DNA from: Hoeflea sp.
GTDB taxonomy: Bacteria > Pseudomonadota > Alphaproteobacteria > Rhizobiales > Rhizobiaceae
Reading direction: 5' to 3'
Assembly (NCBI RefSeq): GCF_030682515.1
Contig: NZ_JAUXOD010000110.1
Span: forward strand, 1-32,203
DNA: 32,203 bases
The number at the start of each line of letters is the position of its first letter. Positions within the stretch are counted from its first letter, which is position 1. A model generated the notes under the pieces. It was not told the origin of the DNA. It worked only from the letters and a program-made list of their open reading frames with translations, and made no database searches. Of this stretch, positions 8,410 to 17,269 are shown one piece after another. A program made the position numbers and the translations under genes.

Positions 8410-9180
8410 TCAGGCTGGGATTTCGGAATCGCGGTGCACGCGCCGGAACTTGTAGCGGAAGACGTGGAAGAGGAAAACCGGATTGCCGACAATGTAGCGG
8501 TACCACAGACGGGAGGGTTCCTGGACAAGCCTCCAGACCCATTCGAGCCGCAGCTGGCGCACCGCCATCGGCGCGCGCGGCACGGCGCCCGAGATGAAAT
8601 CGAACAGGGCGCCAACACCGAACACCATGCGGCCGTGGCCTGGCCTGATATTGCTGTCGATCCAGAGTTCCTGCTGCGGGGTTCCCATCGCCACAAGCGT
8701 GATGTCCGGATCGATCGCCGCCAGCTTCTCCAGCACCGGCGAACTGTCGGACTTGTCGAAGAAGCCGTCGGACACCTCATGGAATTCGTGCCAGGGCGTG
8801 AGGATCTTGAAGTTTTTCGCGGCGCCCGCGAGCATCTCCGGGCGCGCGCCGATCAGCGCAATCTTGAGCGGGCGCTCGGCATGGACAAGAAGTGCGGGAA
8901 CGAAGTCGGTGCCGTTGAGATTGGCCGGAAACGAGATGCCGTGCAGGGTGCGGGAGGCGATTTCGACGCCCACGCCATCGGGCAGGACCTCGCAGCGGGA
9001 CAGGCCCTTCCGGTAACCCGGATCGCGCATGGCCAGGTTGGCATTGTTGGCGTTGAGGAAATTGAAGATGCGCTGCGGCCCCTTCTCATCGAGGGCGCGG
9101 GTCAGGTCATCGAGCGCCTGGCGCCAGCCGAGCGCCGCCACCCGGATGCCGATGATGTCGCGATGCTGCTGTTGTTCCAT
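8410..9180 (-). CDS. WecG/TagA/CpsF family glycosyltransferase (GT26)
   Basis: A 256-residue protein from the ATG at 9180, which has an AGGG-type site close upstream. An in-frame GTG at 9237 lacks a ribosome site. Family signatures are all present: NFLNANNANLA (39-50), VLPDGVGV (65-72) with the putative catalytic Asp, NGTDFV, KIALIGARPE (106-115), GTPQQELW (166-173), FGVGALFDFISGAVPRAP (187-204) and the C-terminal RLEWVWRLVQEPSRLWYRYI block that mediates membrane binding in TagA-like enzymes. Members transfer a ManNAc- or glucuronate-type sugar to an undecaprenyl-linked acceptor at the inner membrane face. Here it probably adds the second or a later sugar of the polymer repeat. Lies between the GT4 and DUF6492 genes. 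Confidence 0.92.
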   Translation of the reverse strand: MEQQQHRDIIGIRVAALGWRQALDDLTRALDEKGPQRIFNFLNANNANLAMRDPGYRKGLSRCEVLPDGVGVEIASRTLHGISFPANLNGTDFVPALLVHAERPLKIALIGARPEMLAGAAKNFKILTPWHEFHEVSDGFFDKSDSSPVLEKLAAIDPDITLVAMGTPQQELWIDSNIRPGHGRMVFGVGALFDFISGAVPRAPMAVRQLRLEWVWRLVQEPSRLWYRYIVGNPVFLFHVFRYKFRRVHRDSEIPA

Positions 9181-9316
9181 TGCCGGCCCTGAACTCCACT
9201 CGTCGTCCGATGCGGGCAACCCGTCACGGGTTGTCACAGGCTATGGTGTTAGCAGTTTCTTAACTCCCTCGCACCGCCATTCGCTTATCTCGGTTAAGCC
9301 ATGGATTTACCAATTG

Positions 9317-10489
9317 TTAACCTTGCCAGCCGGCCCGTGACAGGCCGAGCGCGAGGGCGCTCATCAAGCCTGAAAGCTGACCCTCGTGAAAGGCGCGCCC
9401 GTCGCTGTCGAGCGTCTCTCCGGCGCGGGACCGGCCCACCCGGTCGACGAGCGCCGTGGCGAAGGACGCCGGATCATCGGCCGCGACGCAATTGCCCGGC
9501 ACATGCGAAATCCCGCGCAGGGCGTTGGCGGTCGCCACCGAAGGCAGGCCCATCTCGAAGGTCTCGATGGTCTTGAGCTGGACGCCGGTGCCGGTGCGCG
9601 AGATCAGCGGGATGACGCGGCAGGAGCGGACGAAGGCGCGGGCATCGTCGACGCGGCCGAGAAAGGCAACATTGGCCGGGGCGGCGGGCGCGACGGCTCC
9701 GGTTCCGCCGGCAATGGCGAGGGTGAAATCGGACGGCAGGCGCGGCACCACCTCGGCGATGAACCAGTCGAGCCCGGCGCGGTTGGCGGCCCAGGTCCAG
9801 GAACCGATCATGCCCGCGTCATAGCGCGCGGCGCGCGGCGCGGGGCCGCCGGGCAGCGTGACCGAGGTCACCAAGGGCAGCGCGGTGGAGCGAAGGGCGT
9901 CGCCCACGCCCAGTTCGGCCCGGTCGGCCTCGGCCAGGGTGAAGACATGCCGCGAGGCCGCGCACAGGTCGCCTTCGAGGCGGGCAAGCAGGCGGGCGTC
10001 ACGCTGGAAGAGAAGGCGGGTCAGCGGATTGCCGGCGGCGCGTGCATTGTCGGCCGCGCTGCGGGCCTCGACATTGTGGGCGATGAAGAGGCAGGGCCAG
10101 GCCCTGAAGATGTCGAGGAACGCGCCGGGCAATTGCACCGAGTTGAGGATCAGCCCGTCGATCGCCCCGCAGGCCTCGAGCGCCGCCCTCACCTCCGCCG
10201 GCGCGGCCGCGTGCATCTTGGCGACAGATACCGGTTCGCCGTGGACAAGGGACTCCTTGAGCCACAGTGCCTTTTGCCATTTCGACACCCGGGCATTGGT
10301 GACTTCGAGCCGGCCCAGGAGATGCGTGTGGGCTGGCTCTGCCGCCTCGTGGCCCGGCTGCAGGAATCCCAGCACCGACACCTTGTGGCCAAGCAGCCGG
10401 AGGGCGTCGACAATCACCCGGTTGGCGATGTCATAGCCTGACGCCGGGGCCTTGACCGGGACAAGCGAGGAGATAAAGACAAAATGCAT
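9317..10489 (-). CDS. Glycosyltransferase family 1/4 (GT-B fold)
   Basis: A 390-residue protein from the ATG at 10489, which gives a canonical GT4 N-terminus (MHFVFISSLVPVKAPASGYD: first strand plus Gly-containing loop). The in-frame extension to 10597 has no family character. HNVEARS at 139-145 marks the N-domain switch region. The C-domain begins near 226 (MIGSWTWAANRAGLDWF) and includes AGG, FLGRVDD, and KTIETFEMGLPSVAT at 306-320, containing the E-x7-E-like nucleotide-sugar site in a modified form. This gene opens the minus-strand glycosyltransferase run. A 136-bp gap separates it from the GT26 gene, so that gene may also have its own promoter. Sugar specificity unknown. Confidence 0.88.
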   Translation of the reverse strand: MHFVFISSLVPVKAPASGYDIANRVIVDALRLLGHKVSVLGFLQPGHEAAEPAHTHLLGRLEVTNARVSKWQKALWLKESLVHGEPVSVAKMHAAAPAEVRAALEACGAIDGLILNSVQLPGAFLDIFRAWPCLFIAHNVEARSAADNARAAGNPLTRLLFQRDARLLARLEGDLCAASRHVFTLAEADRAELGVGDALRSTALPLVTSVTLPGGPAPRAARYDAGMIGSWTWAANRAGLDWFIAEVVPRLPSDFTLAIAGGTGAVAPAAPANVAFLGRVDDARAFVRSCRVIPLISRTGTGVQLKTIETFEMGLPSVATANALRGISHVPGNCVAADDPASFATALVDRVGRSRAGETLDSDGRAFHEGQLSGLMSALALGLSRAGWQG

Positions 10490-10686
10490 GCGGGATCCAT
10501 TTTGAAGCGTCCAGCGCACCGCGCCGCAGCCGGCGGCGACCGGCCAGCAGACAGGAGATGCGTGGAGGACCATAGCCGATCGGCTTGAAGGTCGCATTAA
10601 GCGCTCGCCTCAAATGCCGCCTCGGATTTTCAGGCATTCTTCAGACTCCTGTGCTTGGATGGGCACGCCTCAAACCGGACGCCGCC

Positions 10687-11676
10687 ATGACGCCTGATCC
10701 CGCCTCTGTTTCCGAACATGCCCGCTCCGCCGGCCTGAAGCCGGCAAGCGTCCGTGTCGCCGTGACGCTTCCGACCTTCCGCCGTCCCGATCACCTGATC
10801 ATGACGCTGGATTCGCTGCAGGCGCAGGGGCTGGGAAGCGAGACCGCCATCATCGTCATGGAAAACGACGCCGAAGGGCTCGAGGGCGCGCGGGCGGCGG
10901 CGGAGTGGCTCGAAAGCTCCCATGTCAAGGTCATCGTCATCGTGGCGCACCAGCGCGGCAACTGCCATGCCTACAATGCCGGCTGGGAGACTGCGCTGGC
11001 GGAATTTCCCAAGCTCACCCACATCGCCGTGATCGATGACGACGAGATCGCCGGCCCCGGCTGGCTCTCGGGGCTGATGAAGACCGCGCAAAAGACCGGC
11101 GCCGACCTGGTGGGCGGGCCGCAGGTGCCGGTTTTCGCCGACAAGGCGCTCGACGGCTGGCGCCGGCATCCCGTGTTCACGCCGCATTACCGGGACACCG
11201 GCCCGGTGCCGATCCTCTATTCCTCGGGCAATGTGCTGATCTCCCGGCCCGTTCTCGACATAATGCCGCGGCCGTTCCTCGATCCGGCCTTCAACTTCAT
11301 AGGCGGCGGCGACAGCGACTTCTACCGCCGTGCCAAGGCGCGCGGCTTCAGCTTCGCCTGGAGCGCGGAGGCGGCGGTGATGGAGACGCTGATGTCGCGG
11401 CGGGCCGAGTTCTCCTGGCTCAATGCCCGCTCGCTCAGGAACGGCGCCATCTCGTCCATTCTCGAAAAACGGCAATGGCCGGGAATGCAGGGCCGCGTCC
11501 GGACCTTCGCCAAATCGCTGGCGCTGCTCGCGGCGGCGCCGTGGCGGGGCCTCAGACTCGGGCTGCAGACCGGATCGGCGGTGATTGGCCTCTATCACAT
11601 CCAGGTGGCGCTCGGCCGCCTGATGGAGGAATTCGGCCTGGTCAACGAGCAGTACCGCAATCCCGAAAGCAACTGA
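10687..11676 (+). CDS. Glycosyltransferase family 2
   Basis: A 329-residue GT-A protein from the ATG at 10687. A TTG 34 codons upstream is less likely because the extension carries no family features. VRVAVTLPTFRRPDHLIMTL (22-41) is the typical GT2 start, VIDDDEIAGPGWL (115-127) contains the DxD site at 117-119, and GGGDSDFYRRAKARGF (206-221) is the ED/DxDF-type acceptor/catalytic-base region followed by an amphipathic C-terminus. It diverges from the GT4 gene over about 200 bp, which should hold both promoters. It resembles rhizobial ExoU/ExoW-type succinoglycan transferases in layout, but the actual sugar is unknown. It ends 134 bp before the convergent flagellar operon end. Confidence 0.87.
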   Translation: MTPDPASVSEHARSAGLKPASVRVAVTLPTFRRPDHLIMTLDSLQAQGLGSETAIIVMENDAEGLEGARAAAEWLESSHVKVIVIVAHQRGNCHAYNAGWETALAEFPKLTHIAVIDDDEIAGPGWLSGLMKTAQKTGADLVGGPQVPVFADKALDGWRRHPVFTPHYRDTGPVPILYSSGNVLISRPVLDIMPRPFLDPAFNFIGGGDSDFYRRAKARGFSFAWSAEAAVMETLMSRRAEFSWLNARSLRNGAISSILEKRQWPGMQGRVRTFAKSLALLAAAPWRGLRLGLQTGSAVIGLYHIQVALGRLMEEFGLVNEQYRNPESN

Positions 11677-11810
11677 TCGGGTCTGCCGCGTAACGTCGTC
11701 ATGCGCGCGCTGGCTGCGCGGGCGCAAAGGGCGCGCGGGAACCTTGCTCCGTCCTGAAACAGTGCCTGCCCGCTCACCCCGATCCCGGTGAGAGCGACAT
11801 GCCGACAGCG

Positions 11811-12374
11811 TCAGTTTGTGGACGCCGCGGGGTCCGCGGACTCGGATCCGGCCTCGCCCGCCGGCTCCTCGCCGTCGGTCACCGCCTTACCCGTCTTCAT
11901 GGTGAAGTTGCCGCGGCGCATGTTGGAGCGGATATCGGCTTTCGACAGGAAATCGATCTGCTCGACAATGACATCGTGAAAGACGACTTCGCCAAGCCGC
12001 GCGTTGAGCTTGTCCTTGATCTGGGTCTTGAAGCCCTCGAGATCGAATTTCTTCTTGCGCGAAAAGTCGATGACCTGCTCTCCGACCAGCGCGGTGTAGA
12101 GCGTATCGGTGACCAGGTCGGGCACCGGAATCGTCAGTTTCTTCGCCTTCTCCCCATCCAGCGTGTAGGACAGCCGGGTCAGGAAATAGCCCTGAACCGC
12201 GCCATCGCTGATCACGGGGATCGAGGTGATTTCGCCGCGAACGGTCTCAAGCCCGCCGAACATGGCCGGATCAGGCTCGACCTGATCCTTCTTGTTGGCG
12301 GTCTGGACGGAAAAATAGACTGATGCGAGCGCCACTCCGCAGATCCAGACGCCCGTGATCAGCAGCTTGATCAT
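11811..12374 (-). CDS. Membrane-anchored periplasmic protein of the flagellar operon (FliL-like architecture)
   Basis: A 187-residue protein with one N-terminal membrane anchor (residues about 3-22, LLITGVWICGVALASVYFSV), a periplasmic domain of about 130 residues and a disordered acidic tail (EEPAGEAGSESADPAAS). The middle (VPDLVTDTLYTALVGEQ, then KDKLNARLGEVVFHDVIVEQ) has the topology of FliL-type stator-associated proteins, where a short periplasmic domain ends in a conserved V-x-D/F-x-x-I-x-Q strand. I could not match key FliL residues with certainty. It is the last gene of the flhA-fliR run, and its ATG overlaps the preceding stop as ATGA. Such a small gene is commonly present at this place in rhizobial flagellar clusters. 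Role inferred only. Confidence 0.65.
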   Translation of the reverse strand: MIKLLITGVWICGVALASVYFSVQTANKKDQVEPDPAMFGGLETVRGEITSIPVISDGAVQGYFLTRLSYTLDGEKAKKLTIPVPDLVTDTLYTALVGEQVIDFSRKKKFDLEGFKTQIKDKLNARLGEVVFHDVIVEQIDFLSKADIRSNMRRGNFTMKTGKAVTDGEEPAGEAGSESADPAASTN

Positions 12375-12751
12375 GTCAGATCATAGGCCCTGAACTGGTC
12401 GGCCGAGTAGGTGCCGTCGGCTTCCGAGGCGGTGACCGTTTCCTTGATCATGTCGGCGATGCCGCGCACCGCCTCCATATGCGCCCGCACCTTGAGGTGG
12501 TTGAGGTCGAGCTTGGCCTTGACGGTGCCGAGAAGGTTTTTCTGCTGGTCGTCGAGATCGGCCGGGTTGATCGTCCGGAACAGCACCGTCATGTCATAGA
12601 GACAGCGGCTCTTGAGCGCGTTGGACTGCTTGAGATCAAAGCGCGGATCGCTGCCGATGGCGGCATTCTCCGCATCAATGATGGCTTCCAGGCGGGCCAG
12701 GACGCCGTTGATGCGCAGGTCCTGGGATGGCTGTTCAATCACTTGGGTCAT
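12371..12751 (-). CDS. Small helical flagellar protein, FlgN-like (probable hook-associated protein chaperone)
   Basis: A 126-residue soluble, all-helical protein. It begins RINGVLARLEAIIDAENAAI with a run of heptad-like leucines, continues through LKQSNALKSRCLYDMTVLFR, and ends with DGTYSADQFRAYDL. A long helix pair holding an E-x-E/N-x-A/L pattern and a short C-terminal Tyr segment are what FlgN-type chaperones for FlgK and FlgL look like, and length fits. flgK and flgL lie about 7 kb upstream in the same cluster. ATGA overlaps join it to both the FlgJ-like gene before it and the FliL-like gene after it, so the three are translationally linked. The family assignment is tentative. Confidence 0.6.
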   Translation of the reverse strand: MTQVIEQPSQDLRINGVLARLEAIIDAENAAIGSDPRFDLKQSNALKSRCLYDMTVLFRTINPADLDDQQKNLLGTVKAKLDLNHLKVRAHMEAVRGIADMIKETVTASEADGTYSADQFRAYDLT

Positions 12752-13326
12752 GCTGTCCGCCCGGCTTGTTCGGTTACGTCGAGAGGTTCGCCCGTTGCCG
12801 AGATCTCGGCAAGGATCTGCATCTGGACTTCATTGACCAGGCTTGCGGCCCGGTTGGTGACATTGGAGGTGAGACCATTTGCGGCCTCGGGCTTCAGCTC
12901 GGCTCTGAAGCGCTCGGCCAGCATGCGCTCGGCAATGCCGATGCCGCCGCCCTTGGCGAGCGCCGCACCCAGCTGCTCGGCCATCATGCCTTTCCAGATT
13001 TCGCCCGCCGTGCCCTTGCCGTAGATCTCTTCGTTGTCCTGCGGCAGCATGGAGCCGATGAAGCTCTGCAGGATCATGGCCTCGAACCGCTGGTAGGAGA
13101 GGGCCGCCTTGTCCTGCTCGGACGGCATCACCGGCTTGCCGAGAGCCAGGGCGCCCGACGCGTCGGCGGAGGCCAGCAATTGCTGCTCGAAGGCAGGGGT
13201 CGCGGCGGCCTGCCCGGATCTGCGGATCGACGCCGCCTCGAGCAGGGCCTCGGCCTTCTGCGCGATGGCAGGATCGGCCGCCTTCACAACGTCCAGAATG
13301 AGATCGGTTGCCGTTTGAATGGACAA
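12748..13326 (-). CDS. FlgJ-like rod-binding protein (N-terminal FlgJ domain only)
   Basis: A 192-residue protein from a TTG at 13326, chosen because GAGGGA lies 6 bases upstream and the longer ORF to 13488 would start inside the previous gene with an Arg-rich non-native segment. Residues about 85-150 (FEAMILQSFIGSMLPQ, then EIWKGMMAEQLGAALA, then GGGIGIAERML) form the rod-binding domain of FlgJ, a cap protein for periplasmic rod assembly. The muramidase half of enterobacterial FlgJ is absent; the separate lytic transglycosylase at 23.4-24.0 kb could serve instead. ATGA overlap with the FlgN-like gene downstream, and it overlaps or nearly abuts the FliJ-like gene upstream. Confidence 0.82.
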   Translation of the reverse strand: MSIQTATDLILDVVKAADPAIAQKAEALLEAASIRRSGQAAATPAFEQQLLASADASGALALGKPVMPSEQDKAALSYQRFEAMILQSFIGSMLPQDNEEIYGKGTAGEIWKGMMAEQLGAALAKGGGIGIAERMLAERFRAELKPEAANGLTSNVTNRAASLVNEVQMQILAEISATGEPLDVTEQAGRTA

Positions 13327-13332
13327 AGAGCT

Positions 13333-13338
13333 TCCCTC
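13333..13338 (-). promoter_or_regulatory. Shine-Dalgarno site that sets a TTG start
   Basis: GAGGGA on the minus strand lies 6 bases before the TTG at 13326. No ATG or GTG with a comparable site lies near the conserved part of the FlgJ-like protein, so this decides the start codon. Confidence 0.7.
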
Positions 13339-13384
13339 GCAGCAATTGACCGGAAATGATCGAAACGAGTATCGCTGACGAAGC

Positions 13385-13789
13385 TTACGCTGGCCTTGTG
13401 CCGCCGGGCGTTGCCCCAAACGCCGCCTCGAGCAGGTCGAGCAGGGATTCATCCGCGGTGAGACGGTCTTCCGCTCCCGCCGCCTCACCTGCCTGCTCGG
13501 AGAGGCGGTCCGCCTTGGTCTTTTCGATCAGCACCCGCCTTTCCTGCACGGCCTTCATGCCGGACAGCTGCTGGGCGCGGGCGGACAGCCGTTGAAAGCG
13601 CAGGGCGTACTGGTGCGACATGGCCGCATGGACCGGATCGAAGGAGCCGATCGCATCCACCAGCGCATCCTGGGTCGCATCGGCCGCGGCCTGCTCCCTG
13701 AGGATATGCGACAGCTCGTTCTCGGTCATGCGCTCGATCTGGCGCTGGACCCGGGCCAGGCGGGCAAGTTTCTCGGCGCGCGAGGCCAT
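13385..13789 (-). CDS. Coiled-coil flagellar protein, FliJ-like in size and composition
   Basis: A 134-residue hydrophilic protein, mostly one long charged coiled-coil: RAEKLARLARVQRQIERMTE at the N-terminus, then LRFQRLSARAQQLSGMKAVQ and ERRVLIEKTKADRLSEQAGE. An acidic and then Gly/Pro-rich tail follows. FliJ, which links the export ATPase FliI to FlhA, is about 145 residues with the same antiparallel coiled-coil plan, and a location directly after flhA-fliR (one base after the fliR stop) is in keeping with an export function. No diagnostic FliJ residue is certain because this family diverges strongly. Alternatively it is a Rhizobiales-specific flagellar protein. The gene itself is secure. 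Confidence 0.65.
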   Translation of the reverse strand: MASRAEKLARLARVQRQIERMTENELSHILREQAAADATQDALVDAIGSFDPVHAAMSHQYALRFQRLSARAQQLSGMKAVQERRVLIEKTKADRLSEQAGEAAGAEDRLTADESLLDLLEAAFGATPGGTRPA

Positions 13790-13790
13790 C

Positions 13791-14546
13791 TCAGGGCAGA
13801 CCCAGATAGAGCGGTTCGAAGCCTGCGATGAACAGGGTGAAGAACGACCGGGAGCCGAAGTAGAACAGGATCAGACCGCCGAACAGGATGAACGGAATGG
13901 AGATGAAGTAGACCGGGATCTGCGGGGAGAGCTTGTTGACCATGCCGATCGAGAGGTTGAAGATCAGGCCGTAGGCAAGGAAGGGGCTCGCCAGCCGGAG
14001 CGCCAGCATGAAGGCGCTGGCCAGCGTGTCGGTGAGCGTCATCAGCGCCATCCGCGGATCGAACTCCGTGCCGAGCGGCATGAAGGTGTAGGAGCGCACC
14101 AGCGACGCGATCACCAGATGATGAAAGTCGCTCAGGAACAGCACGAACAGTGCGGTGAACGAGATCAGCGCCGTGATGTGGCCTTCGGCTTCATTTTCGA
14201 TGAGCCCTCCCCCGGGGGCGGCGTTGAAGCCGATCGCCATGGAGATGCCGGTGCCGGCGAACTGCAGCGCCAGCACGATGTAGCGGGCGATCAGTCCCAT
14301 GGTGACGCCGATCAGCATCTCGGTGGCCACCAGCCGGATGTAGAGGCTGCCGCCGCCCTGGACCTGGGGATAGATCGAGTCCCACATGACGGGCAGCAGG
14401 GCCATCGACACGGCGACCGCCAGCATCAGGCGGATCTGCACCGGAACGCGGAAACTGGAAAAGCCCGGAAGCACCATGATGCAGCTGCCGATGCGGCAGA
14501 AGGCCGCGAACAGGGCCAGGACGGTGCCTTCCGGGTCGCCGATCAC
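13791..14546 (-). CDS. fliR: Flagellar type III export protein FliR
   Basis: A 251-residue polytopic inner-membrane protein of the flagellar export gate. It shows about six hydrophobic helices and conserved FliR stretches: [20 protein letters not shown] (conserved R-x-P motif), [20 protein letters not shown] (E-x-x-I/L-G-x-x-x-G), [17 protein letters not shown], and [20 protein letters not shown] near the end. FliR assembles with FliP and FliQ into the gate pore above FlhA. The ATG at 14546 overlaps the flhA stop as ATGA, so it is translationally coupled to flhA. Normal length (about 250). Confidence 0.95.
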   Translation of the reverse strand: MIGDPEGTVLALFAAFCRIGSCIMVLPGFSSFRVPVQIRLMLAVAVSMALLPVMWDSIYPQVQGGGSLYIRLVATEMLIGVTMGLIARYIVLALQFAGTGISMAIGFNAAPGGGLIENEAEGHITALISFTALFVLFLSDFHHLVIASLVRSYTFMPLGTEFDPRMALMTLTDTLASAFMLALRLASPFLAYGLIFNLSIGMVNKLSPQIPVYFISIPFILFGGLILFYFGSRSFFTLFIAGFEPLYLGLP

Positions 14547-16630
14547 GAGATCGCGCCCAGGAGCTTGACCTCGATGCCCTTGGCGATCTCGACATGGGAC
14601 AGGACCGGCAGGGTCGCGAAGATGCGCTCGACGATCATGCGGACATAGGGGCGGGAATCGGGCGACGTCACCAGCACGAAGGGCACGCCCTTGTCCATGT
14701 GCTCGCGGACCACCTTGGTGGCGTCCTCGGAGAATTCCTCGAGCATCCGCGGATCGATGTCGAACTCGACGACCTCGCCCTTGGGGTCGCGCTTGAGCGC
14801 CTGGTGGAAGGCCAGGTCCCAGCGGTTGCCGAGTCTCAACACATTGAGCTGGCCGTTGCGGGCAATGTCGCCGCAGAGCTGCTGGGCCATGCGGATGCGC
14901 ACATGCTCGACGATCTGCTCGGTCTTGCGCACATGCGGCGCCAGTTCCGCCACCGCCTCGAGGATGAGGTGCAGGTTGCGGATCGAGACGCGTTCGGCGA
15001 GCAGCAGCTTGAGCACCGCCTGGAAGCCGGAATAGGACATGTGCGAGGTGCAGATCTCGTCGGCGAGCTTGCGGTATTCGGGATCGAGCCGGTCGATCAG
15101 GATCTTCATGTCCTTGTAGGACAGCAGTTGCGGCAGGTTGTTGCGGATCACCTCGGAGAGGTGGGTCAGCACCACCGAGACATTGTCGATGGGCTGGAAG
15201 CCCTCGCGCTTCAGGTCCTCGGCGAAGTTCTCGGGCACCGAAAGCGCGGGCAGGCCGAAGGCGGGCTCGCGGATCTCGTCGCCCGGAAGCGTGGGGCGGC
15301 GCGAGCCCGACAGCACCACCATCAGTTCGCCTACCCGGAGATCATTGGCCGCCACCGTGGTGCCGTGAATGCGGATCTGGTAGCTCTTGTCCTTGATCGA
15401 GATGTCGTCGGTGACCTTGATCTCCGGCACGACGAAGCCGAACTGGGTGGCGAACTTCTTGCGCATCTTGGCGACGCGGAACGCCAGTTCCTCGTGGCTG
15501 CCCAAGAGCTTGGTGGCCACCTGCTTGCCGAGCACAAGTTCGATCTCGGCGGTCTTGAGGATGGACTTGACCGAATCCTTCTCCTTGTCCTTTTCCTCCT
15601 GGGCGCTGCGGTGGACCTCCTGCGCCTCGGCGCGGGCCTTGCGGTCGCGCTGGCGCGGGATCAGCCAGCTGCCGAAGGCCATGATCGAAGCCAGGGCCAC
15701 GAAGGGCAGGAATGGCAGGCCGGGCATGATGGCGAGCAGGAACAGCAGTCCCGAGGCCGCGAACAGGGCGCGCGGGTAGCCCGCCAGCTGATCGATCACC
15801 GCCTCGTCGGTAGTGCCGAGCTGGCCGCCGCGCGACACCAGCAGACCGGCGGCGAGCGACACGATCAGGGCCGGGATCTGGCTGACCAGTCCGTCGCCGA
15901 CCGAGAGGCGCACGAAGACATCCGCCGCCTCGCCGATTTCCATGCCGTGGCGGGCGTAGCCGATGATGACGCCGCCGAACATGTTGATGGCGGTGATCAG
16001 CAGGCCGGCGATGGCGTCGCCGCGGACGAATTTCGAGGCGCCGTCCATGGAGCCGAAGAACGAGCTTTCCATCTCCAGTTCACGGCGCCGGTCGTGGGCC
16101 TGCTTTTCATCGATCATGCCGGCCGACAGATCGGCGTCGATGGCCATCTGCTTGCCGGGGATCGAATCGAGCGTGAAGCGCGCGCCAACCTCGGCGATGC
16201 GGGTCGCGCCCTTGGTGATGACGATGAAATTGACCGTGACCAGGATGAGGAAGACGATGACGCCGATGACGAAATCGCCCGACATCACCATCTGGGAGAA
16301 GCCGCCGATCACCTGCCCGGCTGCCTCGGGGCCAAGATGGCCTTCCGAGAGGATGACGCGCGTGGTGGCGATATTGAGCGACAGCCGCATCATGGTGGCG
16401 ATCAGCAGGATGGTCGGGAAGGAGGAGAAGTCGAGCGGCCGCTTGATCCACAGCGCCACCATCAGGATCAGCACCGAGAAGGCGATGGAAAAGGCCAGGC
16501 CGATATCGATGAGAAAGGCGGGGATGGGCAGGAACAGGATCGAAAGGATGACGACGATGCCGAAGGCAAAGCCCATGTCCTTTCCCTGGAAACTCGTCTT
16601 CTGGATCGCCAGCGCCTGCGGATCGGCCAT
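14543..16630 (-). CDS. flhA: Flagellar export protein FlhA
   Basis: A 695-residue export-gate protein, a typical rhizobial length, from the ATG at 16630. A GTG at 16651 would add only seven residues and has no better ribosome site. The N-terminal half has eight membrane helices. The FHIPEP signature region reads [20 protein letters not shown], followed by [14 protein letters not shown] in the cytoplasmic FHIPEP loop. The C-terminal half is the soluble domain that docks export substrates and chaperones (ending [16 protein letters not shown]). FlhA uses proton motive force with the FliH/I/J ATPase to drive export of rod, hook and filament proteins. fliR follows in ATGA overlap. A gap of 317 bp separates flhA from fliQ, so it may have its own promoter. 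Confidence 0.97.
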   Translation of the reverse strand: MADPQALAIQKTSFQGKDMGFAFGIVVILSILFLPIPAFLIDIGLAFSIAFSVLILMVALWIKRPLDFSSFPTILLIATMMRLSLNIATTRVILSEGHLGPEAAGQVIGGFSQMVMSGDFVIGVIVFLILVTVNFIVITKGATRIAEVGARFTLDSIPGKQMAIDADLSAGMIDEKQAHDRRRELEMESSFFGSMDGASKFVRGDAIAGLLITAINMFGGVIIGYARHGMEIGEAADVFVRLSVGDGLVSQIPALIVSLAAGLLVSRGGQLGTTDEAVIDQLAGYPRALFAASGLLFLLAIMPGLPFLPFVALASIMAFGSWLIPRQRDRKARAEAQEVHRSAQEEKDKEKDSVKSILKTAEIELVLGKQVATKLLGSHEELAFRVAKMRKKFATQFGFVVPEIKVTDDISIKDKSYQIRIHGTTVAANDLRVGELMVVLSGSRRPTLPGDEIREPAFGLPALSVPENFAEDLKREGFQPIDNVSVVLTHLSEVIRNNLPQLLSYKDMKILIDRLDPEYRKLADEICTSHMSYSGFQAVLKLLLAERVSIRNLHLILEAVAELAPHVRKTEQIVEHVRIRMAQQLCGDIARNGQLNVLRLGNRWDLAFHQALKRDPKGEVVEFDIDPRMLEEFSEDATKVVREHMDKGVPFVLVTSPDSRPYVRMIVERIFATLPVLSHVEIAKGIEVKLLGAIS

Positions 16631-16947
16631 TACTGCGGAGCTCCGGATCACGGCGCCGGCATCATGCCAGCGCGATTTCTGGAACGACCCTACGGCGCGA
16701 AGCTTGCGCCAAGGTGGCAGGGCAGGAATTTTCGTCCCGTGGGGGTATGGCGACGAGCCTGGCCAAACCGTGCGGGGCGGGACTCACTGCGGACCGGGCA
16801 TGAGCGCCGCTTGACAGTTCAATCCCGGATCCAGGCCAAACGGCTCCGCCCGTGCGGCAGCGACCCGTTCCGCTAGGGCCGCGAGCGGATCCCTGTCTCC
16901 TGGCGCTACAGGGGCCTTTGTCCGTTTGATAAAACGCACGGCAAGGA
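16631..16947 (-). other. Intergenic region between fliQ and flhA (317 bp)
   Basis: This gap breaks an otherwise tight operon. It contains short inverted repeats, including CCCTGT (16891-16896) with ACAGGG (16908-16913) and CCGCT/AGCGG just beside it, but no T-run on the minus strand, so termination after fliQ is unproven. A separate flhA promoter is likely here, though I see no convincing -35/-10 pair. An ORF across it (16662-16982) has no protein-like features. Confidence 0.5.
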
Positions 16948-17214
16948 TCAGAAACCGGTCTCGATGCGTTCGAAGACGACATTGGTGAAGGTGGAGATCT
17001 GGGCGCCGACGAAGGGGGCGGAGATGGCCACGGTGACCAGAATGGCCACGATCTTGGGCACGAAGGTCAGGGTGATTTCCTGGACCTGGGTCAGCGCCTG
17101 GATGAAGGCGATGCCGACGCCGACGGCCATGGCCACGAAGACGGCCGGTCCGGAACAGACCAGCACGGTCCAGATCATGTTCTGGACGATATCGAGGGCG
17201 TCGGCTTCGTTCAT
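16948..17214 (-). CDS. fliQ: Flagellar type III export protein FliQ
   Basis: An 88-residue protein with two membrane hairpin helices, the standard FliQ size. Conserved features are SGPAVFVAMAVGVGIAFIQA, then LTQVQEITLTFVPKIVAILV, in which the T-Q-V/I-x-E-x-T-L-x-F-V-P-K motif is diagnostic. It forms part of the export-gate ring with FliP and FliR. It lies 55 bp after flgD in the same direction and reads ahead of flhA. Start: ATG at 17214, with only a weak GGA-type site. Confidence 0.95.
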   Translation of the reverse strand: MNEADALDIVQNMIWTVLVCSGPAVFVAMAVGVGIAFIQALTQVQEITLTFVPKIVAILVTVAISAPFVGAQISTFTNVVFERIETGF

Positions 17215-17269
17215 CTCAGCGCAGGTCCATGACGTGAAGGGGTCAAATCAGATCGTCCGGTCGGCAATG

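Noticed and set aside
7462-9192. A 576-codon plus-strand ORF opposite the DUF6492 and GT26 genes
   Set aside because: The opposite strand has two recognisable glycosyltransferases. This frame lacks motifs and a ribosome site.
11773-11792. Possible bidirectional terminator between the GT2 and FliL-like genes
   Set aside because: Only a 6-bp stem (CTCACC/GGTGAG) with no T-run on either strand; too weak to list.
14594-16876. A 760-codon plus-strand ORF opposite flhA
   Set aside because: It is Arg/Gly/His-rich antisense to a well-conserved gene. Long antisense ORFs are common at this G+C content.
16662-16982. A 106-codon minus-strand ORF in the fliQ-flhA gap
   Set aside because: It overlaps the end of fliQ and has Arg/Pro/Ser-rich, non-protein-like content with no ribosome site.
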